Positions 43,653-51,248 are shown, counted from the stretch's first letter. The stretch is DNA of 64,000 nt from an uncultured Oscillospiraceae bacterium (GCA_900768135.1 CAAGBT010000055.1:130409-194408), one strand, 5' to 3'. The notes: generated by a model from the sequence alone, not told the origin. Numbers and translations: made by a program.

Positions 43653-43723
43653 AAATGTAAAATACACTTGACATTTGCGCGCGGCGGTGCTATGCTCACA
43701 AATGTAAAGCAAGCTTGACTTTT
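43653..43723 (+). promoter_or_regulatory. 24-bp direct-repeat operator flanking the XRE promoter
   Basis: Two 24-nt copies (43653-43676 and 43700-43723) match at 19 of 24 positions and share AAATGTAAA and CTTGAC, with a 47-bp period. The first covers the -35 of the regulator promoter and the second lies at its transcription start. This is the geometry of autorepression by the XRE protein encoded just downstream (inference). Confidence 0.65.
43668..43696 (+). promoter_or_regulatory. Promoter for XRE regulator operon
   Basis: Consensus TTGACA (43668-43673), 17 bp and TATGCT (43691-43696). Confidence 0.75.
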
Positions 43724-43741
43724 TGGAAACGGAGCAGATCG

Positions 43742-43945
43742 ATGAAAAACCGCATGGAAGAGAGAAGAAAGGAACGCGGCATGACGCAGCAGCAGCTTGC
43801 TGCGGCGCTCGGCGTCTCGCGCCAGACGATCATTTCGCTCGAGAGCGGGAAGTACAACCCGTCCATCCTGCTGGCGCACAGTATCGCACGGCTTTTTGAC
43901 GCGCGCATCGAGGATATTTTCATTTTTGAGGAGGAAGAGGCATGA
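43742..43945 (+). CDS. Small XRE-family HTH regulator
   Basis: A 67-aa protein consisting almost entirely of one helix-turn-helix: RKERGMTQQQLAAALGVSRQTIISLESGKYNPS, then a short acidic tail (IFIFEEEEA). Members of this size (YozG-like) typically bind DNA as dimers and are often encoded beside a membrane protein. GGAG lies 7 nt before the ATG. The next gene overlaps by 4 bp. Paired 24-bp repeats around the promoter suggest autoregulation. Confidence 0.9.
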   Translation: MKNRMEERRKERGMTQQQLAAALGVSRQTIISLESGKYNPSILLAHSIARLFDARIEDIFIFEEEEA

Positions 43946-44364
43946 AGGGTATGAATTTACAGGAGCAGAAAAAGTGCGGCATTCTGCTGACCGTCATCGG
44001 GCTTGTGATGTTTGCCATCGGATTTCTGCTCGGTGATGCGCACATGGGCGATTTTTACAGCGGCCTTGGCTGCGGCCTCTTTGTCTGCGGCGCGGTGCGG
44101 CTGCTGCGTGTTTACCGCCTGAGCCGCGACCCGGAAAAGGCGGCGGACTATGAGGCAATGCTCAAGGACGAACGCACGATCTATGTTGCGAGCAAGGCGC
44201 GCAGCATGACGTTTTTCATCTGCGTCTATGCCCAGCTCACGGCGGGACTGCTGGCGCTGCTGGTGTTTGACCAACCGATCATCGGGCAGGTGCTGTGTCT
44301 TGTGACCTGCGCGCAGTCGCTTATTTTTTGTGGGACTTATTGGTACTACAATAAGAAGTATTAA
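43942..44364 (+). CDS. Membrane protein co-encoded with XRE regulator
   Basis: A 140-aa protein with four hydrophobic segments in two pairs. Between them is a charged loop, RLSRDPEKAADYEAMLKDERTI. It overlaps the regulator gene by ATGA, so production is coupled. Such pairs are common in Firmicutes and the membrane partner is of unknown function; a sensor or antagonist of the regulator is one possibility (inference). Confidence 0.75.
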   Translation: MKGMNLQEQKKCGILLTVIGLVMFAIGFLLGDAHMGDFYSGLGCGLFVCGAVRLLRVYRLSRDPEKAADYEAMLKDERTIYVASKARSMTFFICVYAQLTAGLLALLVFDQPIIGQVLCLVTCAQSLIFCGTYWYYNKKY

Positions 44365-44423
44365 AATGCTCCCGCACAGTGCGGGGACCAAGCCGCAGTT
44401 TCCAGTGATGGGAAATCGCAAAG

Positions 44424-44455
44424 TTGTAAACCTTTTAGAAAATAGAGGTTGACAG
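44424..44455 (+). promoter_or_regulatory. BirA operator upstream of bioY
   Basis: TTGTAAACC (44424-44432), a 14-bp spacer and GGTTGACAG (44447-44455) fit the Firmicute BirA dyad TTGTTAACC-N14-16-GGTTAACAA at seven of nine positions per arm. It overlaps the -35 box, so biotinoyl-AMP-bound BirA would block bioY transcription. Confidence 0.85.
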
Positions 44456-44477
44456 CATTCCACCGCCGTGCTATGAT
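44449..44477 (+). promoter_or_regulatory. Promoter for bioY
   Basis: TTGACA (44449-44454), 17 bp and TATGAT (44472-44477), with the BirA site across the -35. Confidence 0.85.
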
Positions 44478-44511
44478 GGCTCCAGTTTTCTGAAAAAGGA
44501 GCTATCCCGCC

Positions 44512-45057
44512 ATGAAAAGGATCTCGACCCGCGAACTCATCTACTGCGCGCTGTTCGCCGCGCTGACCGCAATCGGCGCGTTCATCCACTTCCAGCTCTT
44601 CCAGGCGACCATCACGCTGCAATTCTTCTTCACCGCCATGGCGGGGCTGCTGCTTGGCGCGCGGCTCGGCGCGCTGTCGCAGCTGCTGTATGTGGCGCTG
44701 GGACTGGCGGGGCTGCCGATCTTTGCTGCGGGAGGCGGCTTCGGATATATTTTCAACCCGACGTTCGGCTTTCTGCTCGGCCTGATCCCCACGGCGTGGG
44801 TCATCGGCAAGCTTGCGGAAAAGGACCGCTCCGTGCCGCGCCTGCTGCTGGCGTGCGCTGCAGGCCTTGCGGTGCTGTATCTCGTGGGGCTGCCCTATAT
44901 CGCCCTGATCGTGAACGTTTACAAGGGCGGCGCGGTGGGCGCGATGACGCTGGCGACCGCCTATATGCTGCCGTATCTGCCGGGCGACTGCCTGAAGATC
45001 GCAATCAGCGTGATCCTTGCGCCGCGCATTCTGCGCGCGATGGAAAGAAATTCATAA
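44512..45057 (+). CDS. bioY: Biotin transporter substrate-binding component BioY
   Basis: This 181-aa S-component of an ECF transporter has six hydrophobic segments. Family marks are a TALTAIGAF start, LPIFAAGGGFGYIFNPTFGFLLG and the C-terminal YMLPYLPGDCLKIAISVILAPR. Uptake would need ECF EcfAA'T modules, which are not in this window. AAAGGAG precedes the ATG. The BirA operator over its promoter independently supports biotin as substrate. Confidence 0.96.
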   Translation: MKRISTRELIYCALFAALTAIGAFIHFQLFQATITLQFFFTAMAGLLLGARLGALSQLLYVALGLAGLPIFAAGGGFGYIFNPTFGFLLGLIPTAWVIGKLAEKDRSVPRLLLACAAGLAVLYLVGLPYIALIVNVYKGGAVGAMTLATAYMLPYLPGDCLKIAISVILAPRILRAMERNS

Positions 45058-45072
45058 AAAGTTTTTCAAAAT

Positions 45073-45116
45073 GTTGCAAATGCAACTTCTATAAAGGGAC
45101 GCAGACGTGGTAAACT
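45073..45116 (+). promoter_or_regulatory. Promoter region and dyad of reverse rubrerythrin
   Basis: GTTGCA-AA-TGCAAC (45073-45086) is a 14-bp dyad just upstream of a weak promoter whose best -10 is TAAACT (45111-45116) and whose -35 region (near 45087) is poor. The dyad may be an operator; it does not match the PerR box. Confidence 0.4.
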
Positions 45117-45120
45117 AACG

Positions 45121-45173
45121 CCAGTAAAGCAAGAGACCCATTCAAACCGATTCAAATACAAATACTTTACTGG
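45121..45173 (+). promoter_or_regulatory. 5'-terminal leader stem masking the rubrerythrin ribosome site
   Basis: CCAGTAAAG (45121-45129), at about the predicted transcript start, pairs perfectly with CTTTACTGG (45165-45173). The 3' arm runs into the ribosome site TGGAGGT (45171-45177). The 35-nt loop is A-rich with an ATTCAAA repeat (45140 and 45150). This could modulate translation or stabilise the 5' end. Confidence 0.5.
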
Positions 45174-45185
45174 AGGTAAGGAATT

Positions 45186-45773
45186 ATGAAGAAGTGGCTT
45201 TGCAAGGTTTGCGGTTATATCTATGAAGGCCCCGAGGCTCCTGCGGAATGCCCCGTGTGCCATGCCAAGAGCAATATGTTCGAGGAAGTCAAGGGCGAGC
45301 TGAAGCTTGCCGCTGAGCATGAGTTCGGCGTTTACGGCAAGACCGTAAAGAACAACCCTGACATCAGCGAAGAGGACAAGAAGTATATCTTCGAGCAGCT
45401 GACGGCGAACTTCAACGGCGAGTGCAGCGAGGTCGGTATGTACCTCTGCATGGCGCGTATCGCGCACCGCGAGGGCTATCCCGAGATCGGCCTGTACTGG
45501 GAAAAGGCCGCCTACGAGGAGGCTGAACACGCGGCGAAGTTCGCAGAGCTGCTGGGCGAGGACCTTGAGCCGAATATGAAAGCGACCACGAAGGACAACC
45601 TCAAGTGGCGCGTGGACTGCGAGTTTGGCGCAACGAGCGGCAAGTTCGACCTCGCCCTGTGCGCGAAGAAGAACGGCCTCGACGCCATCCACGACACCGT
45701 ACACGAGATGGCCCGCGACGAGGCCCGCCACGGCCGCGCCCTTAAGGGCCTGCTTGAAAGATATTTCAAGTAA
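45186..45773 (+). CDS. Reverse rubrerythrin (rubredoxin domain first)
   Basis: A 195-aa non-haem iron peroxidase-type protein. The rubredoxin-like Cys4 site (Cys6, Cys9, Cys22, Cys25) lies at the N-terminus, ahead of the ferritin-like di-iron domain with ECSEVGMYL, YEEAEHAAKF and ARDEARHG. In classical rubrerythrins the order is reversed, so this is a revRbr, known from clostridia as an NADH-linked peroxide/O2 detoxifier. GGAGGT precedes the ATG. It is monocistronic with a terminator. The product is probably abundant and oxygen-responsive. Confidence 0.93.
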   Translation: MKKWLCKVCGYIYEGPEAPAECPVCHAKSNMFEEVKGELKLAAEHEFGVYGKTVKNNPDISEEDKKYIFEQLTANFNGECSEVGMYLCMARIAHREGYPEIGLYWEKAAYEEAEHAAKFAELLGEDLEPNMKATTKDNLKWRVDCEFGATSGKFDLALCAKKNGLDAIHDTVHEMARDEARHGRALKGLLERYFK

Positions 45774-45806
45774 GCCGAAGGCACTGAACAATCAAGAGAT
45801 TTTTAA

Positions 45807-45839
45807 GGGGAAGCTGAGAGATCGGCTTCCCCCTTTTTT
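45807..45839 (+). terminator. Terminator after reverse rubrerythrin
   Basis: GGGGAAGC (45807-45814), a 10-nt loop, GCTTCCCC (45825-45832) and six Ts. Confidence 0.9.
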
Positions 45840-45968
45840 GCGTTCCGTCCCTCAATGTGTGTAACTTTGTGTGCAATTTCTCTTCTGTACCGCGTGTGAA
45901 ATCCCGCTTCTCTTTTTTCTGGGCATATCTTGAAAATGGCTTGCGTTTATGGCAAAATGCTATCTGTG

Positions 45969-45981
45969 AGAGTATATCTCT
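45969..45981. repeat. Dyad upstream of restriction-modification operon
   Basis: AGAG-TATAT-CTCT is a perfect short dyad 42 bp before the methyltransferase start. It could be a regulator site for the operon. The promoter itself is not clear (TTGAAA at 45931 with a weak CAAAAT is one option). Confidence 0.35.
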
Positions 45982-46022
45982 GATATAAATGTTGAAAGCG
46001 CAAGGTAACATGAGGTGCGAAA

Positions 46023-47021
46023 ATGGATAGGCCAATTCGCTTTGCTGATCTTTTTTGCGGGATCGGAGGCATTCGCCTCGGCATGGAATCCCAGGGATTT
46101 CAATGTGTCTTTTCTGACGATATCAATGCCGAATGCCAAAGAACCTATGAGGAGAACTTTGGAGACAGACCGTATGGGGACATTGCTTTGATCGATGAAA
46201 AAACGATCCCCGACCACGAAATTCTGTGTGCGGGATTCCCCTGCCAGCCGTTTAGTATTTCCGGAAAGCAAAAAGGGTTTGACGATACAAGAGGGACTTT
46301 GTTCTTTGAAATTTGTCGTATTCTCAACGAGAAGAAACCGCCTGTGGTTTTCCTCGAAAATGTTAAGCATCTGGTCCATCACGACCACGGCAAAACATTG
46401 AACACCATTATCACCAAATTGGAAGACCTCGGATATTCTGTGTCCTGGAAGGTTCTGAACGGTGCTGATTTTGGTGTTGCTCAAAACAGAGAACGAATTA
46501 TTATCATCGGTCATTTTAATGGTGAAAAGTTCAATTTTGATAAAGTTAAAACCGTAAAGAGAAAAATGCTCAATGAATTTCTTGATACAGAGGGCGATTT
46601 TGAATTTCTTGACCCGACTGAATATACCCTTCTCGACAACCCAAAGCAGCAGCCGGGGTCTGGATTGATTTTTGCAGGATATAGAAACAAGGCAATTAGA
46701 AAAGCGGGTGTCAGGCCGGGGACGGAGCATCTTTCAAGAGTTCATAAGCAGCCGAACAGGATTTATTCCGTTAAGGGCATTCATCCGACGTTGCCCTCGC
46801 AGGAAAGCTCGGGAAGGTTTTTTGTACTGACTGAGGATAACCGTGTAAGAAAACTCACGATCAATGAATGTTGGCGAATCATGGGCTTCCCGGAGGATTA
46901 CAAAAAGGTCAGCGTGATTGGAGAACAGTATAAGCAGCTCGGTAATTCGGTTTGTGTGCCAATGATCAGAGCGGTTGCAGAAGAAATTAAGAATCAATTC
47001 TTTGGGGGAGAGGGAAAATGA
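46023..47021 (+). CDS. DNA (cytosine-5) methyltransferase, type II
   Basis: This 332-aa C5-MTase protects host DNA in the restriction-modification pair. Motif I is FADLFCGIGG (7-16), motif IV GFPCQPFS with catalytic Cys74, motif VI ENV (112-114), motif VIII QNRERI and motif X QLGNSVCVP. The target-recognition region of about 90 residues between VIII and IX would set the sequence methylated, which I cannot read off. TGAGGTG precedes the ATG. Base composition is far more A+T-rich than the neighbours (the 60 bases from 46561 are 38% G+C), a sign of recent transfer. Confidence 0.95.
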   Translation: MDRPIRFADLFCGIGGIRLGMESQGFQCVFSDDINAECQRTYEENFGDRPYGDIALIDEKTIPDHEILCAGFPCQPFSISGKQKGFDDTRGTLFFEICRILNEKKPPVVFLENVKHLVHHDHGKTLNTIITKLEDLGYSVSWKVLNGADFGVAQNRERIIIIGHFNGEKFNFDKVKTVKRKMLNEFLDTEGDFEFLDPTEYTLLDNPKQQPGSGLIFAGYRNKAIRKAGVRPGTEHLSRVHKQPNRIYSVKGIHPTLPSQESSGRFFVLTEDNRVRKLTINECWRIMGFPEDYKKVSVIGEQYKQLGNSVCVPMIRAVAEEIKNQFFGGEGK

Positions 47022-48121
47022 CGCATTCAGAGGTATTGAATCAAGTATATGAACGGGCGTTGGAGAGAACGGCAGCGGATGATTTATCAACCGATTTGCC
47101 GGAAGATGTAAAGGGCTATATCGAGTTTATTGTAGCCCGTTCAGAAGCAAACAAGGGTATCGCAGCCGTTCTTATGACACTTTTGACCCATAAAGTGGTT
47201 GACCCTGCCCAAGATATTCGCAACCATCAAGCGCAGCTTCCCGACGGTTTTGCAGGAAGAACCATCGACCAGGCAAATATCACTCCGTTTATGAAGGAAA
47301 AGAGTTTTCCTTCGATGGCGGAATCAGGATGGCTGACCCGTTCGCTTGAACAGGCTCATCCTTATGACTTGGACTATCCGGGCAAAATCACTCCGGTTCA
47401 AATGAAGCAAGCATTTTTGAACACCATAGACCAGGTGCAATGCCATGGGGTGGATGCAGAAAAAGTCCTCCTGTATTATATGAAATTGCTCATAAAACAG
47501 CGAGATGACTTGAATATTGAATTGGCAAAACCGCATTCTCTGTCAATTTCAAATATCATAAAGGTTCTGAAAAAGCATTTCACATATCATTACGCCTGCT
47601 CAGGGGCTTCCAGACTGCCGACACTTGCTGTTTATGCCGCCTACCAGTGCATGATGGGGCAGGTTGCCCGATACGATGGAAAAATCCTTTGCCCTTTGGA
47701 ATCGCATAATTCTGCCGATGCTCAGTCTGGAAGAATCGGCGATATTGATATCGACAACGCCGATGGGACGGCATTTGAAGGCGTTGAAATAAAACATGAA
47801 ATTCAGATCACAAGGCAGTTGGTCGCAGATGCTTACGAAAAGTTCAAAGTATATAACACTGACCGTTATTATCTGCTTACAACGGCGAATATGGACTCTG
47901 CTGACTGGGATGCGATAGACAACGAGATAAAAAGAATTGCTCAGATCCACGGATGCCAGGTTATCGTAAACGGAGTATATTCATCGCTGAAATACTACCT
48001 TCGGCTTGTAACGGATCCTGCTGAATTTGTCGATCGTTATGTTGAACTGCTGAAAGCAGATGAAACGGTTAAGTTCCCGCACAAAAAAGCGTGGAACGAT
48101 ATCATAAGCGAGGGGATTTGA
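47018..48121 (+). CDS. Probable type II restriction endonuclease of unrecognised family
   Basis: A 367-aa protein encoded in a 4-bp overlap (ATGA) with the methyltransferase, so almost certainly its cognate nuclease. I recognise no family by overall sequence. A plausible PD-(D/E)xK core is IGDIDIDNADGTAFEGVEIKH, with acidic residues 242-246 and Glu257-x-Lys259 fifteen residues on. GWLTRSLEQAHPYDLDYPGK (104-123) looks like a conserved structural block. Composition is A+T-rich like its partner. Function rests on context plus the motif. Confidence 0.75.
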   Translation: MTHSEVLNQVYERALERTAADDLSTDLPEDVKGYIEFIVARSEANKGIAAVLMTLLTHKVVDPAQDIRNHQAQLPDGFAGRTIDQANITPFMKEKSFPSMAESGWLTRSLEQAHPYDLDYPGKITPVQMKQAFLNTIDQVQCHGVDAEKVLLYYMKLLIKQRDDLNIELAKPHSLSISNIIKVLKKHFTYHYACSGASRLPTLAVYAAYQCMMGQVARYDGKILCPLESHNSADAQSGRIGDIDIDNADGTAFEGVEIKHEIQITRQLVADAYEKFKVYNTDRYYLLTTANMDSADWDAIDNEIKRIAQIHGCQVIVNGVYSSLKYYLRLVTDPAEFVDRYVELLKADETVKFPHKKAWNDIISEGI

Positions 48122-48153
48122 AGAGAAGGCGGGCCTGCGGCTCCGCCTTCTCT
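48122..48153 (+). terminator. Hairpin closing the restriction-modification operon
   Basis: AGAGAAGGCGG (48122-48132) and CCGCCTTCTCT (48143-48153) pair directly after the stop, with a small inner GCC/GGC stem. The T-run is short. Confidence 0.6.
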
Positions 48154-48234
48154 TACTCGCTGCGGGAAGAACTCCTTTGCATTTTCGCGCTTCTCCGCGC
48201 ATAAGGATAGCGGGAAAGCGAGGAGGAGATGACT

Positions 48235-48816
48235 ATGAAGAAGCTGCTTTTCCTGCTGCTTGCGCTGCTGTTCGTTTCCGGCTGCGGGGAGAAAACGCAG
48301 GGGCGGGCGGAGATGCTGCAGCAGCGCTATGCCGCGCTGAACGGCTACGAGACGCATCTGCGCGTCGTCATACCGCGCGAAGAGGAGACGCTTGCTTACA
48401 CGCTGTATCTGACGAGAAGCGAAGACTGCGTACGCGCCGAGGTCGAGGCGCCGGCGGAGCTTGCGGGCGTAGCCGCAACGATGACGGGCAGCGCGCTGAC
48501 GCTGGAATATGACGGCATGATCCTCGATGCGGGAACGCTGTCGCCGCGCGTATCGGCGCTCAGCGCCGCGCCGCTGCTGCTGGAGAGCTTTGCACAGGGC
48601 TATCTGAACAGCTGCGGCGGCGAGGATCTGGACGGCGCGGAGACGCTGCGCGCGGACTTTTCTGCAACGCAGGGGGACGAAACGCTTTCCTGCACGCTCT
48701 TTTTTGCGGCGGACGACACGCCGGTCTGCGGCGAGATCGCGCAGGACGGAAAAATAATTGCGGCAGTGGAGTTTACGGATTTCCACTTTGGTGATATACT
48801 GTTACCGGACGCATGA
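48235..48816 (+). CDS. Lipoprotein of unknown function
   Basis: This 193-aa secreted lipoprotein has lipobox VSGC with Cys17. Repeated antiparallel-strand-like stretches (TLAYTLYLTRSEDCVRAEVE, ALTLEYDGMILDAGTL) suggest a LolA/LppX-like beta fold, though this is a weak structural guess. GAGGAGGAG precedes the ATG. The gene ends 39 bp before alr, whose promoter sits inside its last codons. The two need not share function. Confidence 0.6.
   Translation: MKKLLFLLLALLFVSGCGEKTQGRAEMLQQRYAALNGYETHLRVVIPREEETLAYTLYLTRSEDCVRAEVEAPAELAGVAATMTGSALTLEYDGMILDAGTLSPRVSALSAAPLLLESFAQGYLNSCGGEDLDGAETLRADFSATQGDETLSCTLFFAADDTPVCGEIAQDGKIIAAVEFTDFHFGDILLPDA
48772..48800 (+). promoter_or_regulatory. Promoter for alr inside the lipoprotein gene
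   Basis: TTTACG (48772-48777), 17 bp and an extended -10 TGATATACT ending at 48800. The start would lie near 48807. Confidence 0.55.
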
Positions 48817-48855
48817 AAAGGCGTCACACTGTAAGAGAAAGAAGCGGGAACGATT

Positions 48856-50025
48856 ATGGAAAGCACGCTCAAAAGGACGTGGGCGGAGATCAATCTTGAC
48901 AATCTGACCCACAATTTTGAAACGATCCGCCGGCAGGTCGGGCCGGAGGCGAAGCTGCTTGGCGTTGTCAAGGCGGACGCCTACGGACACGGCGCGGTGC
49001 GCGTGGCGAAGCACCTGGAAAAGCTGGGCGCGGCGTATCTTGCCGTGTCGAACATCGACGAATGCGAGGAGCTGCGCAAAAACGGCATAACGTTGCCTGT
49101 TCTGATGCTGGGGTTCACGCCCGCCGACCAGGCGGAGCGCATCCTGCGGGTCGATATGACGCAGGCGGTGCAGAGCTATGAGATCGCAAAGGCCTTTTCC
49201 GATGCGGCGGTAAGGCTTGGCAGACGGATGAAGGTCCACGTCAAGCTCGATACCGGCATGGGCCGCCTCGGCTTCCAGTGCGATGAAGCGCACTTTGAGG
49301 CAAGCCTGCGCGATATTCTTGCGGTATTGAAGCTGCCCGGGCTGGATGTGGAGGGCGTGTTCACGCACTTCTGCGTTTCGGACGAGGACTCGCCGGAGTG
49401 CGCGGCGTTTACAAAGCTTCAGCACGAGCGCTTTGTGCATATGATCGAGCAGGTGGAGAAGCAGGGCGATTTCCGCTTCCGTCTGCACCACTGCTGCAAC
49501 GCCGGCGGCATTGCCAGCTACCCGGAATGGGCGTGGGACATGGTGCGCTGCGGCATCATCCTTTACGGCACGGGCGACCTTGCTGAAAGGATGGGCATGA
49601 AGCCCGTGATGACGCTTAAGACCACGGTCGCTACCATCAAGAACTTTGCGCCGGATACCTCCATCAGCTACGGGAGAACGTATTTCACCGGCGGACCCAG
49701 CCGCATCGCGGTGCTGCCCATCGGCTATGCCGACGGTCTGTTCCGCGCGCTGTCCAACCGGATGGAGGTGCTTACGCCCTACGGAAAGGCAAAGCAGGTG
49801 GGCCGTATCTGCATGGATATGTGCATGATCGACGTGACGGATCTGCCGCAGCTGAAAACCGGCGACGAGGTGGAGATTTTCGGCGAACACATCCTGTGCG
49901 AAACGGACGCAAAGCTCTGCGGCACGATCTCCTATGAGCTGCTGTGCGCCGTGAGCAAGCGCGTGCCGCGCTATTATTACCTCGGCGGGCGCTGCATCGA
50001 CCATAACCTTCAGCTGCTCGGCTGA
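48856..50025 (+). CDS. alr: Alanine racemase
   Basis: This 389-aa PLP enzyme makes D-alanine for peptidoglycan. Lys39 in VVKADAYGHG carries PLP, and Tyr272 in SISYGRTY is the second catalytic base. KLDTGMGRLGF, HHCCNAGGI and GRICMDMCMIDVT are further family blocks. The gene is followed by a mazF toxin gene, a neighbourhood seen in Bacillus (alr-ndoAI-ndoA). Confidence 0.97.
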   Translation: MESTLKRTWAEINLDNLTHNFETIRRQVGPEAKLLGVVKADAYGHGAVRVAKHLEKLGAAYLAVSNIDECEELRKNGITLPVLMLGFTPADQAERILRVDMTQAVQSYEIAKAFSDAAVRLGRRMKVHVKLDTGMGRLGFQCDEAHFEASLRDILAVLKLPGLDVEGVFTHFCVSDEDSPECAAFTKLQHERFVHMIEQVEKQGDFRFRLHHCCNAGGIASYPEWAWDMVRCGIILYGTGDLAERMGMKPVMTLKTTVATIKNFAPDTSISYGRTYFTGGPSRIAVLPIGYADGLFRALSNRMEVLTPYGKAKQVGRICMDMCMIDVTDLPQLKTGDEVEIFGEHILCETDAKLCGTISYELLCAVSKRVPRYYYLGGRCIDHNLQLLG

Positions 50026-50182
50026 ACACCGCGCCGCCCCTGCGCGCATAGAATGAAGCGGGGGCGGGAAGACGGGAAATATCCGGCGCTCCTGTATAAA
50101 TTCCGCCCCCATGTGGGAGAATGACAGTGGCCCCCGCCGCACGGCGGAGGGTACTTCTTCCGCTCGGAGTGTGAATAGCTAA

Positions 50183-50548
50183 GTGGATATCAATGTGAAA
50201 CGCGGCGATATTTATTACGCCGATCTTTCGCCCGTTGTCGGAAGCGAGCAGGGCGGCGTGCGCCCGGTGCTGATCGTGCAGAACGATACGGGCAACCGCT
50301 ACAGTCCCACGGTGATCGCCGCGGCGATCACCTCGCAGACGAATAAGACAAAGCTGCCCACGCACATCGCCATCTCTGCGCCCGACCATGGCCTCCCGCG
50401 CGACAGCGTGGTGCTGCTCGAGCAGATCCGCACGCTTGACAAGCGGCGTCTGCGCGAACGCATGGGGCGCGTGGACGGAGAGCTGATGGAGCGGATCGAC
50501 GCCGCCATTGCCGTGAGCTTTGGGCTGCAGAACACACAGATCGTTTAA
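50183..50548 (+). CDS. mazF: MazF/PemK-family mRNA interferase
   Basis: This 121-aa endoribonuclease of the EndoA type cleaves mRNA at specific short sites. Marks are VKRGDIYYADLSPVVGSEQGGVRPVLIVQND, the SH3-like VIAAAITSQ strand and VLLEQIRTLDKRRL. The start is a GTG, with CGGAG only loosely placed upstream. The gene lies 157 bp after alr. No MazE-like antitoxin ORF is visible on either side, which is unusual for a toxin of this family. Confidence 0.93.
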   Translation: MDINVKRGDIYYADLSPVVGSEQGGVRPVLIVQNDTGNRYSPTVIAAAITSQTNKTKLPTHIAISAPDHGLPRDSVVLLEQIRTLDKRRLRERMGRVDGELMERIDAAIAVSFGLQNTQIV

Positions 50549-50553
50549 AGACC

Positions 50554-50582
50554 CTCCGGCGCGCCGGACCCGCGCGCCGGAG
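50554..50582 (+). repeat. G+C hairpin after mazF
   Basis: CTCCGGCGCGC (50554-50564) and GCGCGCCGGAG (50572-50582) form an 11-bp stem without a T-run between mazF and the next gene. It is more likely a stabilising hairpin than a terminator. Confidence 0.5.
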
Positions 50583-50600
50583 AGAAATGAGGACACACCG

Positions 50601-51164
50601 ATGAGAAAAAATCCCAACGCCTTTGCCCGCCTTGTGGGGCTGCTGCTTGTGAGCTGCCTGCTGCTTACGCTTACGGCGCTTGCCAGCGGCGGCGCGGGTA
50701 CGAGCAGCGACCCGCTTGTGACGCTGAGCTACTTAAACGAAAAATTCCTTCCGCAGGTACTCTCCAAGGTGGACCAGAAGGCCGCCGCGCGCGAGAAGGA
50801 GCTTTCCGGCAGGCTTGCCGAGCAGATCAGGACCGATGTGGCGGAGTTTGAGCGCAAGTACGGCGCTTCGACCGGAACGCCTGCGGGCGGAACGGCGGAG
50901 ACCTTCGCGGTCGTCACGCTCGACAAGGGACGGACGCTCATCTGCGATACCGGCTGCGAGGTCATGCTGCGCATCGGCAGCGCGAGCTGCGTCGCCTCGT
51001 CGAATCCCGGCCTTGTGGATGAGACGGCCGGCACGACGATCGCAAACGGCGGCGCGCTGCAAAAGAACCACCTCTGCATGGCAACGATCGCCGGCAGCGG
51101 CGTGAAGGCGGGGACGGACGGAACAAAGCTGCTTGTTCGCGGCGGCTACACGCTGGGACACTGA
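50601..51164 (+). CDS. Secreted protein of unknown function
   Basis: A 187-aa exported protein. A signal peptide (about 8-29, cleavage near LASGG) is followed by DPLVTLSYLNEKFLPQVLSKV, a Lys/Glu-rich coiled-coil-like segment (about 55-85), and a Gly/Thr-rich beta domain ending in LLVRGGYTLGH. I do not recognise a named family. It may be a cell-surface or spore-envelope component, but nothing in the sequence proves it. TGAGGA precedes the ATG and a terminator follows. Confidence 0.65.
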   Translation: MRKNPNAFARLVGLLLVSCLLLTLTALASGGAGTSSDPLVTLSYLNEKFLPQVLSKVDQKAAAREKELSGRLAEQIRTDVAEFERKYGASTGTPAGGTAETFAVVTLDKGRTLICDTGCEVMLRIGSASCVASSNPGLVDETAGTTIANGGALQKNHLCMATIAGSGVKAGTDGTKLLVRGGYTLGH

Positions 51165-51188
51165 GCCGCATCCCATACACATAGGAGG

Positions 51189-51224
51189 AAGCGCCTGCGC
51201 ATAGGATAGCGCAGGCGCTTTTTT
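51189..51224 (+). terminator. Terminator after secreted protein gene
   Basis: AAGCGCCTGCGC (51189-51200), an 8-nt loop, GCGCAGGCGCTT (51209-51220) and T4. Confidence 0.9.
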
Positions 51225-51248
51225 GTGCGCAGACGGGAGGGGAGAACC

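Noticed and set aside
45073..45086. PerR or Fur box before reverse rubrerythrin
   Set aside because: The GTTGCA/TGCAAC dyad does not fit the TTATAAT-N-ATTATAA or GATAAT-type consensus.
50053..50124. 23-codon ORF between alr and mazF as a possible antitoxin
   Set aside because: No ribosome site, too short, and no RHH or MazE-like pattern.
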